A program made the translations under genes and the position numbers. Shown here one piece after another: positions 1-9,611 of a DNA stretch of 64,000 bases. The notes under the pieces are model-generated. The model did no database searches. It was given only the letters and a program-made list of their open reading frames with translations, and was not told where the DNA came from. Each line of letters opens with the position of its first letter. The stretch's first letter is position 1. The DNA comes from Rhodanobacter glycinis (GTDB lineage: Bacteria > Pseudomonadota > Gammaproteobacteria > Xanthomonadales > Rhodanobacteraceae): assembly GCF_006438785.1 (NCBI RefSeq), contig NZ_RCZB01000001.1, positions 1,251,912 through 1,315,911 of the forward strand. Reading direction: 5' to 3'.

Positions 1-1718
1 GACAGGCGGTGCGCGATCGCGATCACGGTCTTGCCTTGCATCAGGATGTCGAGGCTGTCCTGGATCGCCGCTTCGGCTTCGGAGTCGAGTGCGGAAGTGG
101 CTTCGTCGAGCACAAGGATCGGTGCGTCTTTCAGCAGCACGCGGGCGATCGCGATGCGTTGGCGCTGGCCTCCACTGAGCTTCACGCCGCGCTCGCCGAC
201 CAGCGCCTCGTAGCCGATGCGGCCTTCGCCGTCGACCAGTTGTGGAATGAATTCGTCGGCGCGCGCCTTGCGCACGGCCTCGAGAATCTGCGCCTCGCTG
301 GCGTCCGGACGGCCGTATAGAAGATTGTCGCGGATTGAACGATGCAGCAGCGAGGTGTCCTGAGTCACCACGCCGATCTGCGAGCGCAGGCTCTCCTGCG
401 TAACTTGTGCGATGTCCTGGCCGTCGATCAGGATGCGCCCGTCTTCGAGGTCGTACAGCCGCAGCAGCACGTTGACCAGGGTGGACTTGCCGGCGCCGGA
501 CGGGCCGACCACACCGATCTTCTCGCCCGCGCGCACGGCCAGGTCAAGCCCGGCGATCACCCCGCCCTGCTTGCCGTAATGGAAATGAATGTGCTCGAAG
601 CGCACCGCGCCGTTGGTCACTTCCAGCGGCATCGCGCCTTCATGATCCTGCACCGCGCGCGGTTGCGAGATCGTGGTGATGCCGTCCTGCACGGTGCCGA
701 CGTCCTCGAAGATGCCGTTGACCACCCACATGATCCAGCCGGACATGTTGTTGATGCGGATCACCAGTCCGGTCGACAGCGCAATCGCGCCGACCGTCAC
801 CCGGCCCTCGCTCCACAGCCACAGTGCCAGCGCCGAGGTGCCGACGATCAGGAAGCCGTTGAGCGTGGTGATGCTGGCGTCCATCGCGGTGGTGACGCGA
901 GTCATCCAGCGCAGCTTGTCGGTCTGCTCGGCCATTGCGTCGGCCACGTAGGCTTCTTCGCGATGGGTATGCGCAAACAGTTTCAGGGTCAGCACATTGC
1001 TGTAGCCGTCAACGATGCGGCCCATCAGCTTCGAGCGCGCCTCCGAAGCCTTCCACGAACGCTGCTTGATGCGCGGAATGAAGAACGCCAACAGGCCGAC
1101 ATACGCGAACACCCACACGACCAGCGGCGCCGCCAGCCAGAAATCCGCCTTGGCAAACAGCACGATCGCGCTGCCGGTGTAGATGGTGACGTACCAGATC
1201 GCATCGACAATCTGTACCGCCGAGGCGCGCAGCGAACCGCCAGTCTGCATGATGCGGTTGGCGATGCGCCCGGCGTAGTCGTTCTGGAAGAAGCCCAGAC
1301 TCTGACGGATCACGTAGCGATGGTTCTGCCAGCGGATGCGGTTGGTCAGGCTGGGCACGATCGCCTGGTTCACCAGCAGATCGTGCAGGCTGCCCAGCAC
1401 CGGTCGTGCGATCAACGCCACGAAACCCATCCACAGCAGGGTGCGCCCGTGCTCGTGGAAGAACGCCGCACCTGGCGCGCCCTTGGCCATGTCGACGATG
1501 CTGCCGATGAAGCCGAACAGCGACACCTCGACGATCGCCACCGCAAAACCCACCACGATCGCCGCGGCAAACACCGGCCACACCTGGCGCAGGTAGAACG
1601 CGTAGAAGCGCCACACCGACTGCGGCGGCATGCTGTCGACCGGTTCCTTGAACGCGTCGATGAGGGATTCGAACCAGCGGAAGATCATCAGGTGTTCCGG
1701 GCTTGCGTGTGTCGTCAT
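1..1718 (-). CDS. ABC exporter, fused permease and ATPase (partial)
   Basis: This is a half-size ABC exporter of the MsbA/multidrug type, expected in the inner membrane as a homodimer. The reading frame is open to the left edge, so the C-terminus is missing; about 572 residues are present. The N-terminal half carries the hydrophobic permease domain. The ATPase half shows Walker A GPSGAGKST near residue 403, the signature LSGGQ near 511, Walker B ILVLDEATSALD near 535 and the H-loop AHRL at the window edge. The ATG at 1718 is the first in frame. No substrate can be assigned. A second exporter gene of the same broad class lies at 13919-15765 but is frameshifted. Confidence 0.9.
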   Translation of the reverse strand, partial: MTTHASPEHLMIFRWFESLIDAFKEPVDSMPPQSVWRFYAFYLRQVWPVFAAAIVVGFAVAIVEVSLFGFIGSIVDMAKGAPGAAFFHEHGRTLLWMGFVALIARPVLGSLHDLLVNQAIVPSLTNRIRWQNHRYVIRQSLGFFQNDYAGRIANRIMQTGGSLRASAVQIVDAIWYVTIYTGSAIVLFAKADFWLAAPLVVWVFAYVGLLAFFIPRIKQRSWKASEARSKLMGRIVDGYSNVLTLKLFAHTHREEAYVADAMAEQTDKLRWMTRVTTAMDASITTLNGFLIVGTSALALWLWSEGRVTVGAIALSTGLVIRINNMSGWIMWVVNGIFEDVGTVQDGITTISQPRAVQDHEGAMPLEVTNGAVRFEHIHFHYGKQGGVIAGLDLAVRAGEKIGVVGPSGAGKSTLVNVLLRLYDLEDGRILIDGQDIAQVTQESLRSQIGVVTQDTSLLHRSIRDNLLYGRPDASEAQILEAVRKARADEFIPQLVDGEGRIGYEALVGERGVKLSGGQRQRIAIARVLLKDAPILVLDEATSALDSEAEAAIQDSLDILMQGKTVIAIAHRL

Positions 1719-1784
1719 TGTGCTTGAAGCCCGACCGGAGCGCTGTGACAATTTTGGGAATTCTTCTCCGTAGCGCACGCCTGC

Positions 1785-1985
1785 ATGCGCGCCTCGCCGC
1801 TGCCGAAGCGTTACGGCTGGGGACTGTATTTCAACGCCGAGGGCAAGGTGGCGCTGTGCACGGTCGAGTCGCCCGCGTACAAGCGCTTCGCCGGCAATCC
1901 CTCGCTGATGCAACGATTCGCCATGCGCAGCAAGCGCGCCTGTACCTGCCAGGCAATGTACGGGAAGTGCGGGGCCAAAATCTGA
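1785..1985 (+). CDS. Small conserved-looking protein of unknown function
   Basis: This 66-residue protein starts MRASPLPKRYGWGLYF and contains a basic stretch MRSKRA and two C-terminal cysteines. I recognise the style of a short protein common in Xanthomonadales but cannot give it a function. No clear Shine-Dalgarno sequence precedes the ATG, so the start is uncertain. It sits alone between a divergent ABC exporter and the MscS channel gene, reading towards the latter. Regular codon use and a compositionally ordinary protein argue for a real gene. The opposite strand also has an open frame here, but its product looks less natural. Confidence 0.55.
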   Translation: MRASPLPKRYGWGLYFNAEGKVALCTVESPAYKRFAGNPSLMQRFAMRSKRACTCQAMYGKCGAKI

Positions 1986-2060
1986 ACGCCAGCCGCGGAG
2001 ACTGCCTTCCATTCACCCGACACGATTGACCGCCCGCAGCCACGCTCCGATCATGCCCGG

Positions 2061-4472
2061 ATGCCTACGACCCTGCTCCGCTACCTTCTGCTTCTGCTGC
2101 TGACCTTCGGCAGTCCCACGCTGTTCGCCCAGAACAGCGACCCGCAACCAGCGGCCACTGCGCCTGCGGCAACCCCGGCACAAACGCTGGATCAACTGGG
2201 CGGTCAACTCGATACGGTCAAGGCGGCGCTGAAGGACAAGAGTACCGACGTGCCGCTGGGCGACCTGCGCAACACCGCATTGAGCGTGCAGGACCAGGCC
2301 CGCCAACTGGCCACCAGCCTGGCGCCGCAGATGGCGGCCTTGCAGGCGCAGCTCGCCGTGCTGGGGCCGCCACCCGCCAAGGGCGCCGCGGCCGAAGCGC
2401 CGGAAGTCGCCGCCCAACGCCGGCAGCTGGAAAAAACGCAGGCCAACCTTGACGCACAGATCAAGCAGGCGCAGCTGCTGAGTCAGAACGCGTTGCAGCT
2501 GGCCGCGCAGCTCACCGGCATGCGCAACGACCAGTTCCAGGCACGGCTTGCGTCACGCACGGCAACGCCCTTCAGCGCGGCGTTCTGGGTGGATACGGCG
2601 CGCAGCGCCCCCGACGACATGGTGCGGTTGCGGCGACTTGGCGCGCGTGGTGTCGAAGCATGGCGCGAGGCATGGCAGCCACCGAATCGCCGGCCGTTGC
2701 TGTTGTGTCTGATCGCCGCCGCGTTGCTGCTGGGCGGCGGTCGCTGGTTGCTGGAGCGGCTGTTGCTGCTGCTGGCCACACGTCACGTGCCGGACGGCCA
2801 TCTGCGCCGCAGCGCAATGGCCACGGCAGTGGCGTTGACTGCCATCCTGACCACCGGGCTGGCCGCCCAGCTGGTGTATCTGGGCCTGAACTGGAATGAC
2901 ATCCTCGACCCCGATCTCGATGCGCTGGCCGCATCGGCGGTGCGACTGGTGTGGTTTGCGGCGTACGTGACCGGGCTGGGGCGCGCGCTGCTGTCGGTGC
3001 GACGACCATCGTGGCGCTTGCCGGCATTGTCGGATCTGGTGGCGCAACGACTGCGCCCGTTTCCCTGGTTGCTGGGTGCTGCAGCACTGCTGTTCGGGCT
3101 GTTCGAGCGCACCAGTCGCACGATCGGCACCAGCCTTCCGGCCACGGTCGCAACGCGCGCGCTGATGGCGCTGGTCGTCAGCGGGCTGATTTGCATGGCT
3201 CTGCTGCGCATGCGGCGAGCTCGCAGGGAGCTGGTCGTGAGCGGCGTCGAGGTGGAGCAGCGGCCGATATGGATCGGCCTGCTGACCGCAGCGGCGATGC
3301 TGGGCGTGGTGGTCAGCTGGCTGGGCGTGATCACCGGCTTCATCGCGCTGGCGTTCTTTGTCGCCGTGCAGATGCTGTGGGTCGGCGTGATCGTGGCCAC
3401 CGTGTATCTGTTGATCCATCTGCTGACCGATCTGATCGACACCTTGCTGTCGCCGCGCGGGCGCGGCGGCCAGCGGCTGCAGACCACGTTCGAACTGGCA
3501 CCGCATACGCTGGAGCAGGCCGCCACCCTGCTTTCGGGGGCGAGCCGGGTGATGTTGATCCTGCTGGCGCTGGCGACCGTGCTGACACCGTTCGGCGCCG
3601 GTCCGAAGGATCTGCTGACCAGCGCCGGGCAGACATTCAGCAGCCTCAAGCTCGGCGACCTGGCCATCGAGCCGGGCACCATCTTCACCGCCCTGCTGGT
3701 GCTAGTTGCCGGCATGTTCGTGCTGCGCATGCTCAAGCGCTGGCTGCGCGAGCAACTGCTGCCGAAGTCCACGATGGAACCGGGCATGCAGGATTCCATC
3801 GTCACCCTGCTCGGCTACCTCGGCGGCATGCTGGTGTTCGTGCTGACGCTGGCCGCACTGCACGTGGATCTGAAGAGCATCACCTGGATCGTCAGCGCCC
3901 TGTCGCTGGGGATCGGTTTCGGCCTGCAGGCGATCGTGCAGAACTTCATCTCCGGCCTGATCTTGCTGGTCGAGCGGCCGGTGAAGGTGGGCGATTGGGT
4001 CAGCCTCAACGGTGTCGAGGGCGACATCCGCCGCATCAACGTGCGCGCCACTGAAATCCAGATGGGCGACCGCTCCACCATGATCGTGCCGAACTCCCAG
4101 CTGATCACCGAGAAAGTGCGCAACGTGACCCTGGCCAATGCGCAGGGCCGTGTGCAGATCAAGTTGCCGATGCCACTGGACACCGATGCGGGCAAGGCGC
4201 GCGAATTGATACTGCAGGTGCTGCGTACCCACCCCGGCACGCTCGCCATGCCGGCGCCGACCGTGCAGCTGGAAAACCTCGACGGCGGCTCGATGCTGTT
4301 CAGCTGCACCGCCTACGTCAACAGCCCGCGTGAAGTCAGCAGCGTGAAGAGCGACCTGCTGTTCGAGATGCTCGAGCGGCTGCGCGTGGCCAAGCTGCCG
4401 ATGACCAGTCCGCAAAGCATGGTTCTGCGCAGACTGCCGCCGCTGGGCGACAACCACGACGATCACGATTGA
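2061..4472 (+). CDS. MscS-family mechanosensitive channel with DUF3772-type N-terminus
   Basis: This is a large, 803-residue MscS-type channel, much longer than E. coli MscS (286 aa) and closer to the MscK/YbdG-like multi-helix forms. It begins with a signal peptide (residues about 1-23, ending LFAQ), then an alanine/glutamine-rich helical periplasmic region of the DUF3772 kind (about 35-170), then a series of membrane helices from about 215. The conserved pore helix and beta domain follow near residues 600-700, with GIGFGLQAIVQNF and VPNSQL. It probably releases solutes on hypo-osmotic shock. It is transcribed alone; the next gene, an AraC regulator, starts 73 bp later. Confidence 0.92.
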   Translation: MPTTLLRYLLLLLLTFGSPTLFAQNSDPQPAATAPAATPAQTLDQLGGQLDTVKAALKDKSTDVPLGDLRNTALSVQDQARQLATSLAPQMAALQAQLAVLGPPPAKGAAAEAPEVAAQRRQLEKTQANLDAQIKQAQLLSQNALQLAAQLTGMRNDQFQARLASRTATPFSAAFWVDTARSAPDDMVRLRRLGARGVEAWREAWQPPNRRPLLLCLIAAALLLGGGRWLLERLLLLLATRHVPDGHLRRSAMATAVALTAILTTGLAAQLVYLGLNWNDILDPDLDALAASAVRLVWFAAYVTGLGRALLSVRRPSWRLPALSDLVAQRLRPFPWLLGAAALLFGLFERTSRTIGTSLPATVATRALMALVVSGLICMALLRMRRARRELVVSGVEVEQRPIWIGLLTAAAMLGVVVSWLGVITGFIALAFFVAVQMLWVGVIVATVYLLIHLLTDLIDTLLSPRGRGGQRLQTTFELAPHTLEQAATLLSGASRVMLILLALATVLTPFGAGPKDLLTSAGQTFSSLKLGDLAIEPGTIFTALLVLVAGMFVLRMLKRWLREQLLPKSTMEPGMQDSIVTLLGYLGGMLVFVLTLAALHVDLKSITWIVSALSLGIGFGLQAIVQNFISGLILLVERPVKVGDWVSLNGVEGDIRRINVRATEIQMGDRSTMIVPNSQLITEKVRNVTLANAQGRVQIKLPMPLDTDAGKARELILQVLRTHPGTLAMPAPTVQLENLDGGSMLFSCTAYVNSPREVSSVKSDLLFEMLERLRVAKLPMTSPQSMVLRRLPPLGDNHDDHD

Positions 4473-4545
4473 CGCGCACCCCGTGCCAGCGGCACTTGCC
4501 ATCCTGTGAGGCGCTGCCCCTACACTCCGGCGCATCGTCAGGAGC

Positions 4546-5367
4546 ATGTCGATGGGCTTTCATTGCAGCACGCCGGTCGCACCACTCGGTGACCTGATCG
4601 AGAAGATCTGGGACTGGGACATGCCCGTTGCGGCGCATCGCTTCGAGCGTGTGCTGCCGCAGCCGGGCGCCGTGCTGATCATCAACCTGCACGAAGATGA
4701 GACCCGTGTGTACGCCGACGACGTGACGCGCGAATGCACTCGCTCGTCAGCCTGTGTGCTGGGCGGTCCGTCATCGCGCAGCCAGATCATCGACACCTCC
4801 GAACAGGTTCGGGTGATGGGCGTGGTATTTCGCCAGGGCGGCGTGCACGCCTTCACCGGCGAAGACGTGAGCACGCTGGCCGAGCGGGATACCAACCTGC
4901 ATGACCTGTTCGGAGCGTCCGCCGATGGACTGCGCCAGCGTCTGCTGGACACGCCGGCACCGGCACAAAGGCTGGCGCTGCTGGAAGCATGGCTGCACCG
5001 GCGCGCGCGCATGACGCCGGTGCATGCGGCGGTCCATCACGCCGTGAGCATGCTCGACCGGGTGCCGCAGCTGGCCAGTATTCCGTTGATAGCCCGCGCC
5101 ACCGGCCTGTCCGAGCGACGACTCTTGCAGCTGTTTCGCCGCCAGGTGGGGATGACTCCGAAACACTACGCACGACTGATGCGTTTCCGCGCGGTGGTGC
5201 GGCACGCCCACGCGCATGCCACCGTGGACTGGAGCGCCGTCGCAGCCGACTGCGGTTTTTCCGACCAGGCCCACCTGAACCATGAGTTCCGCCGCTTCGC
5301 CGGCCTGTCGCCATCGGCTTTCACGGCGCGCCGTGGCCCGCATCCGAACCATCTGCCACTGGACTGA
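4546..5367 (+). CDS. AraC-family transcriptional regulator
   Basis: This 273-residue protein has a cupin-like N-terminal sensor of the DUF6597 type (LPQPGAVLIINL, then GVVFRQGGVHAF) and a C-terminal double helix-turn-helix of the AraC/XylS type from about residue 165. The latter shows the typical ATGLSERRLLQLFRRQVG and FSDQAHLNHEFRRFAGLSP. An AGGAG sits 5 bp before the ATG, supporting this start. The inducer is unknown. The VOC gene downstream reads the same way and could be a target, but no operator was identified. Confidence 0.9.
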   Translation: MSMGFHCSTPVAPLGDLIEKIWDWDMPVAAHRFERVLPQPGAVLIINLHEDETRVYADDVTRECTRSSACVLGGPSSRSQIIDTSEQVRVMGVVFRQGGVHAFTGEDVSTLAERDTNLHDLFGASADGLRQRLLDTPAPAQRLALLEAWLHRRARMTPVHAAVHHAVSMLDRVPQLASIPLIARATGLSERRLLQLFRRQVGMTPKHYARLMRFRAVVRHAHAHATVDWSAVAADCGFSDQAHLNHEFRRFAGLSPSAFTARRGPHPNHLPLD

Positions 5368-5465
5368 ACCTGCCGCGGAGCGATCCGCAAGCAGTGCGAA
5401 AATCTACAAGACGGCCATGTACCGCAACGTTAGCCTGTCTCCTCCCCCTACCCGGAGTCATCGCC

Positions 5466-5900
5466 ATGGTCGCAGCAAACCAGTCCGGCAGCACCATCAT
5501 CCCCTGCTTGCGCTACCGCGACGCGCACGCCGCGATCGAGTGGCTGTGCAAGGCGTTCGGCTTCGCGAAGCACGCCGTTTACGAAAACGAGCAAGGCGGC
5601 ATCGAGCATGCCCAGCTGACCTGGGGCAACGGCATGGTCATGCTCGGCGAAGTGCGCGACAACGAGTTTGGCCGCCACATCGCCCAGCCCGACGAAATTG
5701 GCGGGCGCGAAACGCAATGCGCCTGCGTGACCGTGGCGAACTGCAAATCGCACTATCAGCAGGCGAAGGCGGCGGGTGCGGTGATCGTCGATGATTACGC
5801 CGAGAAGGATTACGGCGGCGCCGGTTACAGCTGCCACGACCCGGAAGGTCACCTATGGTATTTCGGCAGCTACGATCCGTGGCAGCCTGGGCAGGCTTGA
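5466..5900 (+). CDS. VOC (glyoxalase/bleomycin-resistance) family protein, PhnB-like
   Basis: This 144-residue protein has a single vicinal-oxygen-chelate domain. It opens with the family-typical IIPCLRYRDAHAAIEWL and ends with GYSCHDPEGHLWYFGSYDP, the usual C-terminal signature. Upstream in-frame ATG codons exist, but 5466 is preferred: a CGGAG lies just upstream and the protein then begins at the normal distance from the fold. The substrate cannot be told; family members include dioxygenases, isomerases and antibiotic-binding proteins. It follows the AraC regulator by about 100 bp and ends at a strong hairpin. Confidence 0.85.
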   Translation: MVAANQSGSTIIPCLRYRDAHAAIEWLCKAFGFAKHAVYENEQGGIEHAQLTWGNGMVMLGEVRDNEFGRHIAQPDEIGGRETQCACVTVANCKSHYQQAKAAGAVIVDDYAEKDYGGAGYSCHDPEGHLWYFGSYDPWQPGQA

Positions 5901-5934
5901 CTCCCTCTCATGGCGTCGCCGCCCTGCCAAGCGG

Positions 5935-5961
5935 GACGAGGGACCTCGGCGGTCCCTCGTC
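5935..5961. terminator. Bidirectional hairpin between convergent genes
   Basis: GACGAGGGACC and GGTCCCTCGTC form a perfect 11-bp stem with a 5-nt loop. It sits between the ends of the VOC gene (5900) and the esterase gene (5982), which converge. There is no long T-run, so termination is inferred from the stem and its position. Confidence 0.7.
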
Positions 5962-5981
5962 TCTCGCCTGCGGCCTGCCAC

Positions 5982-7658
5982 TCAGGGTGAGCGAGCGTGC
6001 TTTCCGTCGCCGGCGTTTGCCGTGGTCATCGGCTTCAGCTTCGAATCCGGCCGCGCGAGCGCATACATCTCCCAGCTGAACTGTTTGAGCAGGCCCTGAC
6101 GATCCTTGCCCACGGCGTACAAATCGAAGTGGGTACGATCGGGGAGAAAACGGAAGTCGGCCTTGGCGTGCAGACCGTCCAGCACCGCTTTCAGCCGATG
6201 CGCGGCGCCGTCCAGGTAGAACGTATCGGCGGTGCCGACAACCAGGTGGATCTTGCCGTCCAGGTCGGGTTTCAGCTTCGGCCACTCATGCTGCAGGCGC
6301 CAGGCGATGTCGTAGTGGTCGCGCCAGTAGGCGACCACCGCCGGGTCGACCGCGCCGCTGGTGCGATCGAACATCGGCATCGGCCGACCGTCGGCCCCGC
6401 GCGGCGAGAACACCCACTCGAACGAGGCCAGCTGGCCGCCGTAAGGGCCGAGCACGCGCTCCATCCGGGCAAACTGCTCGAACGTGCCGAGTACCTTGGC
6501 GTGATCGCGCACCAGCGGAAAGGCCGAGCCGTCCGCCCGGCGGTACACGTTCGCATTCGGCGAATACAGGTCGACGCCGGTGAAATCGTGGAAGTCGCTG
6601 GGGTCCGGCGAGGTCGACCAGGTGCCACCAAAAATTTTCGGGTAGCGCGTCTGCAGCCACAGCGTGGCCCAGCCGCCCGAGGAATGGCCGTTGAGGAAAC
6701 GGCCGTTCGCGGTGCCATCCATGCGGTACCGGGATTCCAGATGCGGAATCAGCTCGGCAGTGAGTGCCTGCCCCCACGGACCGTTGTTCACCGAATCGGC
6801 GAACTCGTGCGTGCCGGTCGGGCTCGACTCGTCGAGAAACACCCAGATCATCGGCGGCATCTGGCGTTCGGCCATCGAGGCGTAGACCATGGCCACGTTG
6901 CCGGTCAAAACCGTGGCATCGCCGCCGTAGCCGTGCGTGACATAGACCGTTGGGTAGCGCCGCTTGTTGTTCTCGTAGCCAGGCGGCGTGAGCACCCAGC
7001 CGCGCATGGTGATCGGCCTGCCCCAGAACGCGCCGAGCCCGGCGCTGTTGAAGTCGATCGGCTGCGCGTGTGCACGCGCCTCGGCCAGGTGACGCATCGA
7101 TTGCTCGCTCATCGCTCGCCTGGGGAACTGCCAGGGCTGGCGCGCGGGAACGGTTTCGACCAGATCGAGCGTCACCGGCGACGTCGCCGGCAAGTGCACC
7201 GCTACCACCTTGCTCAACAGATCACCGCCACTGCGGCCGTGGTAGTTGTAATCGTGGTTGACGTCGAGCACTGCCTGCAGCAGATAGTCGCCCGGCGGCA
7301 ACCGCGAAAAAGCGGCTGGGAACACCATCTGATCGGCGTCGATGTCTACTGCCTGTCCCGGCGTCCAATCGCTGATCTCGCGCGCCGCCACACTGGTTTC
7401 GGTGGCACGGAACGGGTTGGCGTCGACCTCTCCGACCACATCGCTCTTGCCATCGGAGGCCGCCTTCGCCGCGGCTACGGCGGTCCTGGCATCGATAGCA
7501 AACAGCAACAACCGGCCCGAGGTCGGCTGTGGAACCGCCGTTGCGCCCAGACGCACATGGAAGAACTGATGGGTGACGCCCGTGTCGGTGCGAGCCTGCG
7601 CGGCACCCGCGAGCAAGCCCAGTACAAGCAGGGCGGTAGCGTAAAAACGGTAGCGCAT
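5982..7658 (-). CDS. Exported alpha/beta-hydrolase (esterase family)
   Basis: This is a 558-residue secreted hydrolase. An N-terminal signal peptide (about residues 1-22, ending AQA) is followed by a beta-rich accessory domain. From about residue 220 comes an alpha/beta-hydrolase domain of the enterochelin-esterase/esterase D kind. The nucleophile elbow is GHSSGG with Ser326, and a late RTHFDLY supplies a candidate catalytic His. It probably cleaves an ester in the periplasm or outside the cell; the substrate is unknown. It lies downstream of the serine hydrolase gene at 7768-9450 on the same strand, 109 bp apart. Confidence 0.85.
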   Translation of the reverse strand: MRYRFYATALLVLGLLAGAAQARTDTGVTHQFFHVRLGATAVPQPTSGRLLLFAIDARTAVAAAKAASDGKSDVVGEVDANPFRATETSVAAREISDWTPGQAVDIDADQMVFPAAFSRLPPGDYLLQAVLDVNHDYNYHGRSGGDLLSKVVAVHLPATSPVTLDLVETVPARQPWQFPRRAMSEQSMRHLAEARAHAQPIDFNSAGLGAFWGRPITMRGWVLTPPGYENNKRRYPTVYVTHGYGGDATVLTGNVAMVYASMAERQMPPMIWVFLDESSPTGTHEFADSVNNGPWGQALTAELIPHLESRYRMDGTANGRFLNGHSSGGWATLWLQTRYPKIFGGTWSTSPDPSDFHDFTGVDLYSPNANVYRRADGSAFPLVRDHAKVLGTFEQFARMERVLGPYGGQLASFEWVFSPRGADGRPMPMFDRTSGAVDPAVVAYWRDHYDIAWRLQHEWPKLKPDLDGKIHLVVGTADTFYLDGAAHRLKAVLDGLHAKADFRFLPDRTHFDLYAVGKDRQGLLKQFSWEMYALARPDSKLKPMTTANAGDGKHARSP

Positions 7659-7735
7659 GATGACTCTCCCCTTGCTTCAGATGGTGCCATGGCATCCCGA
7701 TCGCGGGCCTCACGGCGGCAAACATGGTGAACCAC

Positions 7736-7756
7736 GCGCCAGGCTAGCCCTGGCGC
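7736..7756. terminator. Perfect inverted repeat, probable terminator
   Basis: GCGCCAGG and CCTGGCGC are separated by 5 nt, just after the stop of the serine hydrolase gene (7768, minus strand) and before the esterase gene start (7658). No T-run follows on the minus strand, so this may be a weak terminator or an mRNA end-protecting hairpin. Confidence 0.45.
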
Positions 7757-7767
7757 AAGCCCACTTG

Positions 7768-9450
7768 TCAATCGTTCTGCGTGCCTTTCGTGCCGGCTTG
7801 CACCGGCACCATGCGCAGATCCTGGAAATCGAAACTGAAATCGGTCAGCGGCGAGATCGGCTGCATGCGCACCTCGGTGATATGGCCGTCCATATCCAGC
7901 GTGAAGGTCACGAATGCATCCGCATTGAGCGAACGGTCGTCCCAGCGCACGGTAAAAGTGTCGTGCTGCCACGGTGTCATGGTGCCGACCAGTTGCGCGG
8001 TCTTGCTGAAGCGCAGGCGAAGCTTGCCGTTCTCATGGCTCACGCTGACATCGCCATACCACGGGTCACGGTAGGTACCCGCATACTTCGCCAGCGCGAG
8101 CGAGGGCTTGCTGTTCTTGTCGCGCGCGGCCAGATGCCCGGCATAGCTGTCGTCGGATTTCGCCTCGGCTTTTTTCACGGCCTTGTCGTAGACGGCTACC
8201 CAATCCGTCTTCGTTTCCGGGTTCAGATAGGCATCCAGCACGCGATAGGTCACTGCGTTGAACGCGGCACCTGATTCGGCATTGGTCAGCACCACCACGC
8301 CCAGGTGCTGCCCCGGCACCAGGGTCACCCGCGAAACCATGCCCGGCCAGCCGCCGGTGTGCCAAACCAGCTTCTGGCCGTGGTAGTCGGACAGGAACCA
8401 ACTTTCGCCGTAGCCGGAGAAATTCGGCATCAACGGCGCCAGCTCGGGAATCGGCGGCTTGCCCACCTTGATCGGGGTAAGCACGCTCCACATCTCGCGC
8501 TGGCTGTCTTCGGAGAACAGCCGCTCCGACTTGCCATCGGCGCCGCTCGTGGGCAACGCGCCCGCGGCAAGTTGCACGTTCATCCACTTGGCCATGTCGT
8601 GCACGCTGGAATAAATGCCGCCAGCGCCCGGATCATTCAGCCACGCCATCGGCGGCACCGGCTGCAGATCCTTGAAATCGGCCTTGGCGTGGCCCGTCGC
8701 CACGTTCATGCCCGCGCTGATGTAGGTCTTGTCGATCAGCGACTCGTCCATGCCGACCGGCTTGAACAGGTGCGTGCGCACGTAGTCGGCGTAGCTCTGG
8801 CCCGACGCCTGTTCGATCACCAGTGTCGCCACCGCAAACAGGATGTTGTCGTAGGCATAGCCGCTGCGAAAGCCGTTCTTGATCGGCACGTCACGCAGTC
8901 GCTCGACCACTTGCTTCGTGCTGTAGGAAGTCGGCGGCCAGTACAGCAGGTCACCAGCGCCCAGACTGAGGCCGCTGCGATGCGCCAGCAGGTCGCGGAT
9001 GCGCATCTCGTGCGTCACGTAGGGATCGGACATGCGGAACCATGGCAGGTGATCGATCACCCGGTCGTCCATCTTGAGCTTGCCCTGCTCGTCCAGCTGC
9101 TGCAGCGCGGCGGCGGTGAACGCCTTGGTGTTGGAGGCGATCGCGAACAACGTATGCGCATCGACCTGGGCCGGCTTGCCGATCTCGCGCGGGCCAAAGC
9201 CCTGCTCCATCACCACGTGCCCATCCTTGACGATCGCCACCGCGATGCCAGGCACGTCGAAAGTCTTGCGGGCACTGTCGACATAGGCGCCGAAGTCCTG
9301 CAATTGCGGTGGCAACAACGGCCTGGCGCTGTCGTGAATCGACACCGGCGGCGCCAGGCGGGCGGCGGGCGCCTGAGCCCAGGCAGCCGTGGCGAAAACG
9401 AACAGTGCGCAGCAACCCGCCAGGCGCGGGGAAAGGAAACGCTGGAACAT
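7768..9450 (-). CDS. Exported serine hydrolase, class C beta-lactamase/PBP fold
   Basis: This 560-residue protein has a signal peptide (cleavage near AWA-Q, residue 25) and a beta-lactamase-related domain. The catalytic SxxK is SNTK (Ser106, Lys109), the YxN motif is YDN (Tyr200), and an HTGG replaces the usual KTG. The C-terminal third, after about residue 440, looks like the DUF3471-type beta domain common in this family. Such proteins are usually D-aminopeptidases, carboxypeptidases or esterases rather than true beta-lactamases. The start MFQRFL at 9450 is chosen because it gives a proper signal peptide and has GGAG upstream. A longer frame to 9693 lacks both. Confidence 0.88.
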   Translation of the reverse strand: MFQRFLSPRLAGCCALFVFATAAWAQAPAARLAPPVSIHDSARPLLPPQLQDFGAYVDSARKTFDVPGIAVAIVKDGHVVMEQGFGPREIGKPAQVDAHTLFAIASNTKAFTAAALQQLDEQGKLKMDDRVIDHLPWFRMSDPYVTHEMRIRDLLAHRSGLSLGAGDLLYWPPTSYSTKQVVERLRDVPIKNGFRSGYAYDNILFAVATLVIEQASGQSYADYVRTHLFKPVGMDESLIDKTYISAGMNVATGHAKADFKDLQPVPPMAWLNDPGAGGIYSSVHDMAKWMNVQLAAGALPTSGADGKSERLFSEDSQREMWSVLTPIKVGKPPIPELAPLMPNFSGYGESWFLSDYHGQKLVWHTGGWPGMVSRVTLVPGQHLGVVVLTNAESGAAFNAVTYRVLDAYLNPETKTDWVAVYDKAVKKAEAKSDDSYAGHLAARDKNSKPSLALAKYAGTYRDPWYGDVSVSHENGKLRLRFSKTAQLVGTMTPWQHDTFTVRWDDRSLNADAFVTFTLDMDGHITEVRMQPISPLTDFSFDFQDLRMVPVQAGTKGTQND

Positions 9451-9611
9451 CGAAGGCTCCGCTGGTGGCAATTTTCCAACTATCGCGGCAAACCGGGCGC
9501 AAGGCCAGCGCTGGAAGTCATGCGCACCGGCGGACTGCACGCGGGCGCGGCCATGACGAAACCGGCAAAGTCCGCCTAACATGGAACACCACCCTGCACG
9601 ATCCCGAACCC

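Noticed and set aside
342..1727. Long plus-strand open frame of 461 codons
   Set aside because: It is the antisense shadow of the ABC exporter, whose motifs are clear on the minus strand; the product is low-complexity and His/Arg/Gln-rich.
2553..3506. Long minus-strand frames inside the MscS gene
   Set aside because: GC-rich codon bias leaves antisense frames open; the products have no domain character.
5997..7730. 577-codon plus-strand frame over the esterase
   Set aside because: The esterase frame has a signal peptide and GHSSGG; the opposite frame is a shadow.
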